Positions 8,784 to 19,464 of a stretch of 64,000 bases of DNA are shown piece by piece; positions within the stretch are counted from its first letter, which is position 1; the number at the start of each line of letters is the position of its first letter. Origin of the DNA: Iris pallida. Its lineage: Eukaryota > Streptophyta > Magnoliopsida > Asparagales > Iridaceae. Location: contig JANAVB010023996.1 in the NCBI GenBank assembly GCA_029216955.1, positions 15,068,180-15,132,179 of the forward strand. The letters run 5' to 3'. Under the pieces are notes generated by a model. The model did no database searches. It was given only the letters and a program-made list of their open reading frames with translations, and was not told where the DNA came from. The position numbers and the translations under genes were made by a program.

Positions 8784-11758
8784 ATCCTACAGAGTGAAGA
8801 CAATGTTGGGCATCGCTCCCGTGCAGGCGCTGTCTTGGAGATCTGCAGGCAAATTTTCTCCCGTAAGGTTGACCTAAGCCAGATAGGCGTCGACATTCTG
8901 GAGTGCATCGCTCAAAGCTGCACGAACATCCTTTGAGAGTCTCAGGAGCTCGTATAATGACAATTTGGCCGGTGTGTTGGCCAATTGTGCCAAGATGTCG
9001 AAGTTGTAGGGCCTCTTCAGCCCCTGCGGTGCCTCTTTTCGGAGGGATTTGTCAAAACGAGTCTCCTTCGGCCTAGGCTTGTCGGTCGTCGGAGGCTGAA
9101 AAGGTCCCAGAGCGTCAGTTGTAGCGGGCTGATGATCTTCAGCCAAGTTATCAGCCACAGGTTGGGATTGTGCCCCATACCGAGTGACGACGGCTGCGAC
9201 TTCTTCGATATCTGCCGAGATTGTGTGGCATGATCTAACTTTTCTACTTTTGCTCTTGCGAATAGAAGATGGTGTAGACTGAGTCACTTCAGATACTAAG
9301 TCTGGATGGACCCACATGACCTCCCCTAGTGATGTGGTGAGGGGCACTAGACCAGCAGCCTGATCTCGGAGAGGTGGAAGATTAGCAATCTCCATTATCG
9401 CAAGAGGGATGGGGACCACACTGTCTTGAGTCTCTGTTGGAGGGATGCTGCCAAATTGTACGACACCATATTGGCTGCCACAGTTACCTCTTCGAAATTG
9501 ATGGCCAGAGCGTTCGAATCGATAAGATTTTGGATGTACCGTTTTAGTTGGTAGCAGTCGTGTGTAGCATGGTGGACGTAGCGGTGGTAATGGCAGTACT
9601 TTGGGTTCTCCATTTCTGCCGGCCGAGGTTTCCGTCTTGGTGGAGGAAGCTGAATTCTGTCTCCTTGTATGAGCATGTCTAAGATGGTCTTGACGTGGCC
9701 GTCTTCGAAGGAGTAGGTCATTTATGGCCATTGCTTGTCTGCCGGTTTTGATTCGGGTTTCTGGGCTGTGTCGGCCACCATAGCCTGCTTGCCCTTGTTG
9801 TCCCGATTGTTGGCGGAGCTACCCCCATTGTTATTATTGGCATTGGGACGCCTGCCCTTGTCCTCTCCCTCTGAGATGTGCAATCCCAGTTGGCGAGCCT
9901 TCTTCAATCGTTCTTCGGCGCTTGTGGCACTGATGATAAACGTCTTCTAGTCCTTGAATTGACTTTCGCCCATCCAGAGGCTGATTGTTAGAAGTAGTCT
10001 CGTTTGGCAAAATTTCAATTAAGGAGGAATCCGGGTTACCAGACGGCAGCTTCATTACGGTTTGGCAAAACTGCTCAATATAGTTCCTTGTCAGCTCTTT
10101 CTCTCCTTGAACGGCGTCCATAAGGGTGGACATTGTGATGTCCTGTCCTACTTCGTAGAATCTTTCCAAAAATATGCGCTTGAAGCTGGCGAAGGAGTGG
10201 ATGCAGTTGTTTGGCAGGTTACGATACCAGTCGAAGGCGGCTCCTTCCAATGCCCCGATGAATAATCGTGTAAGGATGGCATCGTCATGGGGCAGATGGT
10301 CGATGGTGACCTCGAAGTAAGTGATGTACCGACTTGCGGAGGTCTTACCATTATAAGGATTGATATTGAACGGCTTATATCTTGGTGGAAAGGGGACATC
10401 CCTCCATGCAGCAGGGTATGGTTGCCGTATTCTGAGGTCTTGAGAGGTTTCTCGAGCGTGAAACATGGCTCGGAGCTCCTGGACCTCTCTTCTTGCTTTC
10501 CTGGCCTCATCCACAGCGGTAGGGGCCGTCATTTCAGGAGAAATGTTGCCCGGGTTCGGTGCTGCTGAGTTCGAGTCCGCATTGACCGCAGGACCCGTGC
10601 TTATTTGGCCAGGCGTTCCTCCTTGGAGAGTTGGAAGGGCCGTATTGATCTCGTCTACAGACTTGACCAAGGCATGCAGTATGGCCTCCAAAGTGTCGAT
10701 GCGTTGGCGATCACTGGACCACCTTGGTTGCTGTCCGTCATGAACACTGTCTTTACATGAGGAGAGATGGAAGGAACGGTGGAGGACGTGCCCTCCGAAT
10801 CATACCCATGTAGCAAGAAGTCATCGGGGTATGCGGGAATATTCTCCTCTGGTTTGGACTCAGAAGGGATAGTACCCCCAGCTTCAGAGTTTGCTTCATC
10901 TTGGGAGTCGTGGACGTCCTCGGGGACGTCGACCCTTGCTGTATCTAATAGGAGAGTTATTTTCTCGGGCTCATCTCCTTGGAACATTGGATTATCATGG
11001 ATGTTCTGCGGAGTGCTACCCATAGTCACAGCAACCCCCAGTGGTGTGGACGATGAATCTCCCACTGTAGCAGATTTCGTCTTTGAGCGGGTACCTTGAA
11101 AAACTCCGATGGTGGGCACCCGTTTAGACGATAGTCTCTTAGTCATAGTGGTTGAAATCTTCGGGCTGGGAACATTGGTCTTCTTCCCTCTCCCATCGGT
11201 GGGGATTTTCTGAGCAGAGTTGCAGGAGACGACGGGAAATACCTCATCTTCTGAACATGTTTGTTGCAGTCTTTGGAAGACGGACTGTCGGTCTTCTTGT
11301 ACAGTCACGTTATTGCAACAGCAGTTGACGATGACATGGGTGCAGTGACGTCCGTGGGAGGACTCTTTGCACCCCGAGGCACCTTCTCTTTCCTTGCATT
11401 TGTGGAGGATGGCCTCACGCAAGTCAGATGGGTCCGGATCGACCATGTTTGCTCCCTGGATTTTGGGAGACTTTTGGGAACCTCTCTGTCCGTTTGCCGC
11501 CGGGGGCTGGACTCGAGTGGTTCTGTACAACTTTCCATCAGAGGCCCACATAACAGTATGTGGGACGCTCGGATGGTCAGAGGTCGGATCAGCGGACCGA
11601 GCTTGCCAAGATCGTGCTGCCCTAGACTTCTTCACTCTAGTGCGTGAGGACACATAGTAGGAAGAGTCTAAGTGGTGCTGGAGAGAGTCAGACATGTCTT
11701 CTTGGGAGCACAAGAGATCAAGGCCATAGGAGAGGCGGTCGAAGACAGAGCCGCGTGG

Positions 11759-11990
11759 AGTAGGCTTCATGCGGCTGGAATCAATAACCTTCATGCGGCT
11801 GGCAGTTATAGCCGCATAGGTCTTCTCCATGCGGCTGGAAATCCTGGCCGCATGAGTGTTCTCCATGCGGCTGGAAATCCTGGCTGCATGAGTATTATGC
11901 ATTTGGCTAGCAGTCTCAGCCGCATGGTCATCATTCATGCGGCCGGCAATTTTGGACGCATGAGTCTTCGTTTTGCGGCTAGTGCCCTTG
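11759..11990 (-). repeat. 36 bp repeats in gag carrying CATGCGGC..GCCGCATG
   Basis: About six imperfect 36 bp units, for example starting at 11828 and 11864, encode repeats of the form HAARISSRMENT. Within each unit CATGCGGC and GCCGCATG form an inverted repeat around about 12 nt. Copy B lacks this expansion. The same CCGCATG word is repeated in the copy A LTR at 13097-13400. Confidence 0.8.
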
Positions 11991-12364
11991 TTCGATTTCT
12001 TTCTGGAGCACATAGAATCGCTCTTTGCTCTTGTAAGTCTAGCATCGCAGTGCTTTCCTCCGCCGGACTTGGGGACAGCAGAGTCTTCTATGGCTTGAAG
12101 TGGGGCCGCATGAGAGTTGCCTTCGCCGTCTTGGGCAGCAGAGAGTACTCCGTCCAGAGCATGGGGAGGAGCAAATGACTTTGGCCTCCACTCGCTATGA
12201 GCTTTCCTTGTGCGGGTTCGCTTCTGGACCAGGCCAGCGCTTCCCTCAGATAGCATTTCTTCAAACGCCTGTTGGTCGAAGCGGACGACCATCTTCTGTT
12301 GCGTGGAGCCAAGTTTGGCTGTATCCAATTGCGTCACCAACTCCTCAGCCGTGGTAAAGTTTGT

Positions 12365-12381
12365 CTCCAGCAGAGTCGCCA
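12365..12381 (-). promoter_or_regulatory. Primer-binding site, copy A (tRNA-Arg type, overlapping the gag start)
   Basis: On the minus strand TGGCGACTCTGCTGGAG starts 3 nt after the LTR end (..GCAAACA). The sequence matches the PBS type usual in Tat elements, which I recall as complementary to a tRNA-Arg 3' end. It is preceded by A, so it reads ATG GCG ACT CTG CTG: the gag start codon and first codons are inside the PBS. Confidence 0.75.
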
Positions 12382-12745
12382 TCGTGTTTGCCATGAAATA
12401 TAAAAGAACAGAACAATTATCGGAGGACTGGACTTTTACTTCACAATACAAACTCGTTTGTACAAAGAAAGCCTAGGGACAAAAACCTAGGTACAGCAAT
12501 CTAAGTACAATTGTTTATTTTAGATTCTGGGGGTTGACGATAGAGGCTCGGGAAAGCGACAGCAGCTCTGCCTTACTCCTTGGACGATCGGATGCAACCT
12601 TGGCTCCGGGAAAGAAATGCTCTCAGGATGGTCTCTGTGCGTGCCTTTGTCTCTCTGCTCTCTCTCTTCTGTCTGTCTCCGTCTCTGTGTGTTCTTTTTG
12701 TCTCTCTCTCTGTTCTCTCCTTCTCGCAAGGGAATGGCACCTTGC

Positions 12746-13147
12746 TATTTATAAGAGTGGGGGGCATCATTAGGGTTTTGCAATGAATATCCATTCTCAA
12801 AAGTCGGCGGCTAAGGATCAATGAATCTGGGCTGCTCATCTTGAATATAATAGATCTGGGCAATTAATGTAATTGCATCAAATCTTTGTGGATAATTAAT
12901 GATGATTGACATAAATCCCTATGATTTGTTATGCCAATCTCGGATTTTCAGCCACGTGTCATTGATTTGCTTGATTGCAAATGATCTGATTTGATCCTAA
13001 TATTTTATTAGGATTTGTTGATGGATTTCGGTCGATTTGATGCCACGTGTCCCATTATTATGCCATGTGTCTTAACCGCGAGCCACTTAGAAAATCTTAG
13101 CCGCATGAGGACTGCTCCCCATTGAGCCGCATAAGGCTGGCCACGTG
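12746..13147 (-). promoter_or_regulatory. LTR promoter: TATA box and three CCACGTGTC G-boxes, copy A
   Basis: The minus-strand TATAAATA is at 12753-12746 in the context CTTATAAATAGC, so transcription would start near 12715. Upstream are CACGTG cores at 12953-12958, 13044-13049 and 13142-13147, each as CCACGTGTC, plus a CCATGTGTC variant near 13064. CACGTGTC is the classic plant ABRE/G-box bound by bZIP factors. Copy B also has CACGTGTC upstream of its LTR TATA. Response to ABA or stress is inference. Confidence 0.6.
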
Positions 13148-13400
13148 TCATGGCTGCTTGGGAGTGGCCCCTGAATATTTGAACCGTATGGTGGTGATCT
13201 GAGCCGCATGAGCGTAGGTGACCGCATGATGGGTTGCTTCTCAGTGAGCCGCATGAAGATTGTCCTTGTGAGCCGCATGGGTAGCCTCTGCCTGAACCGC
13301 ATGGGGTCTCGTGAGCCGCATGGGATAGCTTCTGCCTGAGCCGCATGGGTCCTTGAGCCGCATGAGCTATCTGAGCCGTATGGGGATCCTTGGCCGCATA
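13097..13400. repeat. GAGCCGCATG short interspersed repeats in LTR U3
   Basis: About 13 copies of GAGCCGCATG or one-base variants lie in 300 bp at irregular spacing of 15-35 bp. It is a motif cluster and not a strict tandem array. The same word, in both orientations, dominates the gag repeat at 11759-11990. Confidence 0.85.
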
Positions 13401-13450
13401 GATCTTTCTTTATTCTTTTCCATGCTTCTACATGGGCTACCACAAAAATA

Positions 13451-15131
13451 TGTAACGCCCCAGTCCCAAAATACGTAGGAATAGGAACGTAGACATGCCA
13501 GCCGTATAATAAATATACGTAAGCTGTAAAATGTAGTAAAACTAAGGCTAACTAATCTTATCCACAAAATAAAAGAATAAAATATATCATATACTTAACT
13601 ATGAAATTGTCATTGGTACATGTAGTTGGGCGGAGACAAATCTACTACCAACTATGAAAAGAAATACATAACAAAAGAAAGAGTTTGGCGAGCGAAGCGA
13701 AGACGATCAAAGTGCAATCATCCTCGAAGAAGTAGAGATGATCATGACCCTGGCTAGAATACATGCGAAAGATAAAAGCACATACCTGGATAGATAACCA
13801 GGTTCTCAGAGGGACGTAACAAGATACACAATATCATGCCATATAACTGAATAAATACTGCTCAATAATAACAAGTAAGATCGGATCATAACATGGTCCA
13901 ATACGTCACCATTTGAATTAGCGTACCATCCCCCCAACCAAACAATGACAGAAGATGGCATACTAACCCACGATGAAATATCTTTCCAAGTCACGAATCC
14001 AATATGGTATCTGGACCCCAACAAGGTTCAATACCTTCTCATCGGAGTAGTAACCACACCTATAACCAAACAAGGACAAGGTGTGACGAACTAATCCATA
14101 ACAAGTTATTGTTCCAAGCCACGGTCAGATATAAGTACCCAAACCAAAAGTACTTATACCTAACGGATAAGGTAGCCTAACCGTCCAAGTGTATACAGTT
14201 TTAAGAACATCCTCCAACGCGTGGGCCATAGCTAAAATAGGATCGGCATGGTCCCCCCTTGGAGCACCAGAGGCCCAATCAATAAGAGCATAACGTTCCA
14301 CAGAATGCCAGTGGCCATCAGTAATCATGGGTAATCTCACCCGCGTATCCGACGGAGCTCAAGGGTTACAAAAAGGAAAGTGCATAGTAGCCCATACGCT
14401 AAGGTATTGTCCTCCCCGCCCAATGCCTACTATGTTGTATGCACAATACAAAACCTCCATTAACCGCTAAGTCAAACTAAGCATGCAACCTCTATTAGCG
14501 GTTATTCCTATCGCCCGGCTTATACGTACCGGTGGCCAGCCAATCACACATGTCCGAGTTTGATATGTGACTCACAACTTCGTGGTACAAATGTGTCAAA
14601 GCCTATGAATGCAACACACAAAGGATGGTCCCTTAAATCTAAGTTTGATTTGCATAAAATAATAAGTACGGAAAATATAACTACACAGTAAAAATATATC
14701 TAATCATGACAGTGTAGCACAGTTTATTTTGCATAAAAATAAAATAAACAAATACATGAATATGAGCTAAAGTAAAATAATCAGCTAATGGCAAGGTATC
14801 TTGCCTGGTAGGACGCCTGGTGTACTACAATGATCAATGTGGCACGAACTGCGACTTCGGGTAACAACTACACAAGGTGACCTCTGATGGTGGCACGGAC
14901 AGTTCCATTGGGTCCAGAAGGATCAAATTAGTTAGGACGAGGTGAAGGGGTCCAAATTCGCGAAGAGGTGGGTACGTATGGTTAGGCATGATCAATGATG
15001 ATGACAAAGAAGAAATTTGACGCAAGTAATTATATATACTATTTTTAGAAGGTATTATAATATTGGAAAAGTAGTTCATTAGTCTAAAAATACTTTGGTA
15101 ATTATTTGTCAATACTAGAAAACATTGCAGA

Positions 15132-15194
<63 letters not shown>

Positions 15195-17586
15195 ATATAT
15201 ATATATTTTTTTATATTATATATATATATATATATTTTTTTTATATATATAATATTCGAGAATCTAGAAAATTATATTTTGTTTGTCAAACTATAATTTA
15301 AATAAAATCCATTTTTAGAATACCATAAAATAATTTAGTAGTATATTTTAGGTTAAGCCAAATCTATTTTTATCATACACCTATTTTTAAAATTATCAAT
15401 TAAAACTTAATGATAATAAAATTTAAAATAATAATATACATAAACAATGTACTCCAACAACATATATTATATATAAGCTGATTTATACTAACAATTTGAT
15501 ATAAAAATAATTTTAGTACAGAAATAAAATAACAATACTAATAATAGCAAAATCTATTAGTAATTAAAATAATACATAAATACCAAATATTATAATAATA
15601 ATAGCAAAATCTATTAGTAATTATAATAATACAGTAATTATTATAATAATACTGAAATACAAAAAAATCTATAGAAGAGAGAGAGTGAGAGATGAAAAGA
15701 ATGAGGGAGAGAGGATGAAAAGAGCGGGGCAGGAGATGGATCGAGGAGGAAAGAGAGCGGATGAGAATGAAGAAGAAGGGAAAAAGGGGAGGGAAACACT
15801 TTGCCAATGGAGAGCTACGTCGGTGGCGCGTGAGCACGCGGCTGTGGGGGTGCGACCGCTCCGGCGTGCGGGGGCTGCGCTTGCGGAGGCGGAGGCGGAG
15901 CGCATGGAGGCAGCACTTGCGGAGGCGGTGGCGGTGGATATGATTCGCCGCAGCGGTGGCCGCGGTGGTGGCGAACGCCCAGGACTGCTGCGAGTGTTTT
16001 CTCGGTGGAGTAGAGCTTCGGGGGCGTGGCTGGAAGTCTGCGGACTATGGCGCGGTGGCTGGACACCGGAGTGGGCTCATCTCCGGCGTAAATCTAGGCC
16101 AGGGGACAGTGTCGGAAAGAGGGAGGTGGCTTGCTGGTGAACAACGGAGATGGGAGGCGGTCGAGCGTGGCTCGCCGTTCTCGTCGACGCTGTCGAAAGT
16201 AACGGTGCTGCTACGCGCTCGGGCGGCAAAGGGCAGATCTGTGGAGGAGGATAGTGGATGAAGGCTGGGAAAGAGGTTGACGACTCCGGTGGGTAAGTAG
16301 GTTAATTTTGGGGTTTTATTTTTGGTGGCGGCGGCCAAGCGGGACGGGGAATAGTGGTGGTGTGTGATGTGGGTTGTGCTACGATGGTGGTAGAAATGAT
16401 GGCGGTGATTGGGGTGTTGCCTGGGTGGCCGATTGGGCTCGCCATAGTGGCGTTGGGGAAGACGAGTTGTGGTTGGGACTGCTGGTGGTGGAAGGGTGGT
16501 TTTGCCGGGTGAGGAAGAGAGAGGTGATGGTGGTGACGATGTGGTGGTGATGGTGGTCGATGATGGTTGGGGCTCGTGGCGACGGCGGGGTGCTGTGGCA
16601 GGAGCGGGGTCTGGTTGTGTCGGGACGGCCGGGATGAGGTGGCCGTGAGGGCGTGGGGTGTTGCTGGGAGACGGCGGCTGAGGTTGGGTACGGCGAAGGA
16701 GATGGCTGCGTACAAGACGGGATTAGGGTTAGGGTTAGAAATTTGATATATCGTGTAGGAGTTGTCGACACGGACAAGTAAATATATGTGTAAAAAATAA
16801 TAGAATAAGAAGGTCACCCGGGATTGGATCCGAGGCCAATCACGGCTGACACTGAAAGGATTGGGCACCGACACGATGCACTCATTTTTGTGGTAGAAAT
16901 TTGAGGAAGAATAATTGTGGAAAAATAATGTGAAACCTCCCCTATTTATAGGGTTAAGGAAAATCCTGATTGGACCCAAATAGATAATTATTTATTCAAA
17001 TCCAAATTTGGGTTCAATCTACATTTAAATTTAAATTGTAGATAATGCCAAATAATGACTACATTCTTATTCGAAAAATCAACATAAAATTTATTTAATA
17101 ATTTCCTCATCCAATTTATTCAAAACAATTAGTTTGAAAAATTAACTTTTTATAATTCAAAAAATGCTATAATATTAATTTCGAAAATTACACTATTATT
17201 TAAAATAAATTGATAAATAATTAAGAAATATATATATATGCACAAATAATATTTACATAAATATACTTTTCTAGTGTACCATTTTATCAGAATAATATTT
17301 ATTATTACAATTGTATAAATGAAAGGCTTGTTATAAATAATAAAAAATAAACTTGGAAATTTTGGTACGATAGCTAAAAATAATTATTATATATATTATT
17401 TTGAAACTATAAAAATAGAAAAATGTTTTTCTAAAAATATGTACGCTCGCACATATTCGCACTTGACGAGCAGATATGAAAACGCAAGTTCGCGCATACA
17501 ATACAACTATGCGACGTACAAATACAAGTAAAAAAATCAGTACTAATTTATATAAAAAAATATAGTAGAAATTTAGGGGTTTTACA
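13451..17586 (-). mobile_element. Probable solo LTR, about 4.1 kb, minus orientation
   Basis: It reads TGTAACGCCCC at the left and GGGGTTTTACA at the right. On the minus strand this is TGTAAAACCCC..GGGGCGTTACA, typical of long plant Ty3/Gypsy LTRs. A minus-strand TATAAATAGGGG near 16930-16940, followed downstream by a GC-rich segment (15800-16650), fits U3 then R/U5. The first 820 bp are homologous to 62682-63540. No PBS lies left of 13451 and no polypurine tract right of 17586. The flanks (AAATA and GGAGG) are not a target duplication, so this may be a recombination product. ORFs inside the GC-rich part are low-complexity Pro/His/Arg and I do not call them genes. Confidence 0.6.
15133..15251. 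repeat. (TA)n microsatellite
   Basis: A nearly pure TA tract with a few T-run interruptions, inside the AT-rich third of the probable solo LTR. Confidence 0.95.
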
Positions 17587-19200
17587 GGAGGCTTGCTAGC
17601 AAGGTTTGAGGACATTTGAACCATAGCAAATCAAGGAAGACATCAATTCTAGGCTCTTTACATTGAGATTCCAACTCTCAATAGGTAAACCCATTAAAAC
17701 CCTAATTTTTCTTCATAGATGCATACATCTAGGTGTCCCCTAGCTGTAGAGTGAGTTTGGCAAGAATTGGTATTGGTTTATTGTCCGTATCGGACACGTA
17801 TCAGTGTCCTAATACACTGTATTTGCTGAAATGCCTCGAAGGGATTTTTATTGTTGTTTTTTAAAACTATTTGAAAGAAATTGTAGGTCTATATGTGGCT
17901 TTTGTTTTCGTGTCAGACTGAGGTGATCCTTATTTCTGTATCGTGTCCACAGAGAGCAGGACACGTCGCACAGGGGTGTGCGCAGGTGCCCCGCTGCTCG
18001 AAGTGGAATTCTTCGTGTCCGTGTCACTTGGACACGCGACACTTGGCATGTAGCTTGGGGAAGTGACTGACATGTCAGCCCCCAAGTGCCATGTCACTTC
18101 GCCTTGTGTCGGACTCGAATTTTGAGCCGCACTGATTCTTGTGCTGTGCTGACACGTAAAATTTTACGTGTGATACACGTTTCGTGTCGTACGGATACGT
18201 GCCGAGAGACTCTCGTGTCGTGTCGAATATGTAGCCCTAGTGCTGGGCTACGTGTGGACACGAGCACGAGACGTGTCGTGGCTCGTGTCCTCACTCCACG
18301 AGGCAGTTTAGTGCATGTTTTCTGTGTGTGAGTTCGAATTGAAATTGACACTTCGTATCCAATTTTATGGACACAAACCCATCCCCCATGACACCTCTAC
18401 ATGTGGGAGACACTCTGCACACACTATTTTGGTTCATAACTGAGTTTGGGTTTCGAAATGATTTAAAATTTAGGTTCACTGATACTTCAAAAATTGATTT
18501 TGGGTTTCACATGAATTGGGTTTGATTTCTAATTATCCATGAGTTTCCTATATATATATATATTGATGTTAGATTATTCCCAGTTTACGGATTTCTGTGG
18601 TTGATTTGGGTTTTGAAGAATTGAAATCGAATTTGTTTAGTAGCTGAGTTTGAATGTTAAAACTGGGAAATTGGACATGTTCGAAACTGAGTTAAACTAA
18701 CTAAGACAGAAATATGAGAAATAGGGTTAAGATGGTATTTTAGATACATTGTTATAATGTAAACTGAATTGTTTTGAATGATGTTAACCTCTTCACAGCC
18801 AGTTTCACTTTAGTATTTTGAAATTGTTGGGATTTTCTTTTTGTTTTCAATTAACAAGTTATAGTTTGAATCATTTGGGGATTTCATGTTAAGCTGAAAA
18901 TGAAAATGGTTTTGGATAACTGAGAACAGTTCCCATTTTTCCTTCCCTCTTTTGTATACATGCAATGATATAAAATTGAATGAATATGAGAACTGAGATA
19001 AGTAGATGTATGAACTGAATTTTCTGAGATTAATACTATGTATGCACTGTATTGTGTTGGGTTATGCAATCCTGAGAACAACTGAAAACTGAGATTTGGA
19101 TTTGGATATAGGTTTAGGTTTTGATTTTTGAATTGTTCACTGATTTCTGTCCCCCTCTTTACAGAATACACACACTTATCTCTTTTCCCCTCTCTATCTC

Positions 19201-19203
<3 letters not shown>
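17587..19203. other. Unassigned non-coding DNA with a CGTGTC/GACACG-rich block
   Basis: I see no coding region here. From about 17790 to 18300 the words CGTGTC and GACACG are very dense. The block includes inverted repeat GGACAC/GTGTCC (17792-17797/17804-17809) and a perfect 20 bp palindrome ACACGTAAAATTTTACGTGT (18152-18171). From 18400 to 19190 the sequence is AT-rich and T-rich, resembling plant intron or UTR sequence, but no exon can be supported. Confidence 0.5.
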
Positions 19204-19204
<1 letters not shown>

Positions 19205-19261
<57 letters not shown>

Positions 19262-19289
19262 TTTTATATATAAAAAAATTAAAATAAAA

Positions 19290-19336
<47 letters not shown>

Positions 19337-19343
19337 ATAATAT
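19205..19343. repeat. (TA)n microsatellite, 5' flank of the LINE
   Basis: A TA tract interrupted once by a TTTTATATATAAAAAAATT segment. It ends a few bases before the GC-rich LINE start. A matching (AT)n lies at the LINE 3' end (26431-26462). Confidence 0.95.
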
Positions 19344-19464
19344 AAAATGGCTCTGTCCGATCCCTCTCCCCCCTTGCGCCCCCCTGGCCCGCTCCGTCGC
19401 CCGACGTGCCCGCCCTCGTCCAGCCGGCTCCTACGCCCTCCGGCCAGCCGGCTCCGACGCCCTC

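Larger units (their letters stand above)
8874..12382 (-). pseudogene. gag, copy A
   Basis: Structural protein of the particle. I place the start at the ATG of MATLL (12382). The copy B gag begins with the same five residues and the two align from there, although the frame is also open upstream into the LTR. The N-terminal half is variable and contains 12-residue repeats (11759-11990). The capsid-like retrotransposon gag domain spans about 10380-10020 (YKPFNINPYNGKTSASRYI through FLERFYEVGQDITMSTLMD). A zinc-knuckle-like CHYHRYVHHATHDC lies near 9590, with C-H-H-C spacing 2-4-4. The frame shifts near 10725, near 9930 and near 9400, and a TAA lies at 9722-9724. It ends at UAG 8874-8876, at the same place as copy B (37116-37118). 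Confidence 0.82.
1..13444 (-). mobile_element. Ty3/Gypsy Tat-lineage LTR retrotransposon, copy A (3' end outside window)
   Basis: Reading leftward on the minus strand: 5' LTR (13444-12385), PBS (12381-12365), gag, aspartic protease, reverse transcriptase, Gypsy RNase H followed by a second archaeal-type RNase H, and integrase ending at 3736. A repeat-rich spacer follows, then an antisense gene on the plus strand (4-2214). The double RNase H, a PBS beginning TGGCGACTC and an antisense 3' gene are together diagnostic of the plant Tat lineage (Ogre, Grande and Retand type). The antisense promoter, polypurine tract and 3' LTR would lie left of position 1. Several single-base indels and stops make this copy non-autonomous, though each domain is still easily recognised. 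Copy B (about 32383-62681) is a diverged relative in the opposite orientation. Confidence 0.9.
12385..13444 (-). repeat. 5' LTR of Tat copy A (about 1.06 kb)
   Basis: On the minus strand it begins TGTGGTAGCCCATG (13444) and ends GGCAAACA (12385), next to the PBS. It contains a TATA box and G-box motifs (separate entry), a CCGCATG repeat block at its distal U3 end, and a CT-rich leader (12640-12720). The 5' boundary is inferred from TG..CA and from the start of the next element six bases away. The partner LTR is outside the window, so the exact end cannot be checked. Confidence 0.65.

Noticed and set aside
15685..16979. Overlapping ORFs of 130-225 codons on both strands of the GC-rich segment
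   Set aside because: Low-complexity Arg/Gly or Pro/His composition; the absence of stops follows from GC-rich sequence inside a probable LTR.
13451..17586. Complete LTR element with internal genes to the right
   Set aside because: No PBS, polypurine tract or coding motif on either side, and no second LTR copy nearby.
17587..19203. Exon or UTR of a host gene
   Set aside because: The sequence looks intron-like in places, but there is no ORF, no consistent splice pair with coding on both sides, and no protein similarity that I recognise.
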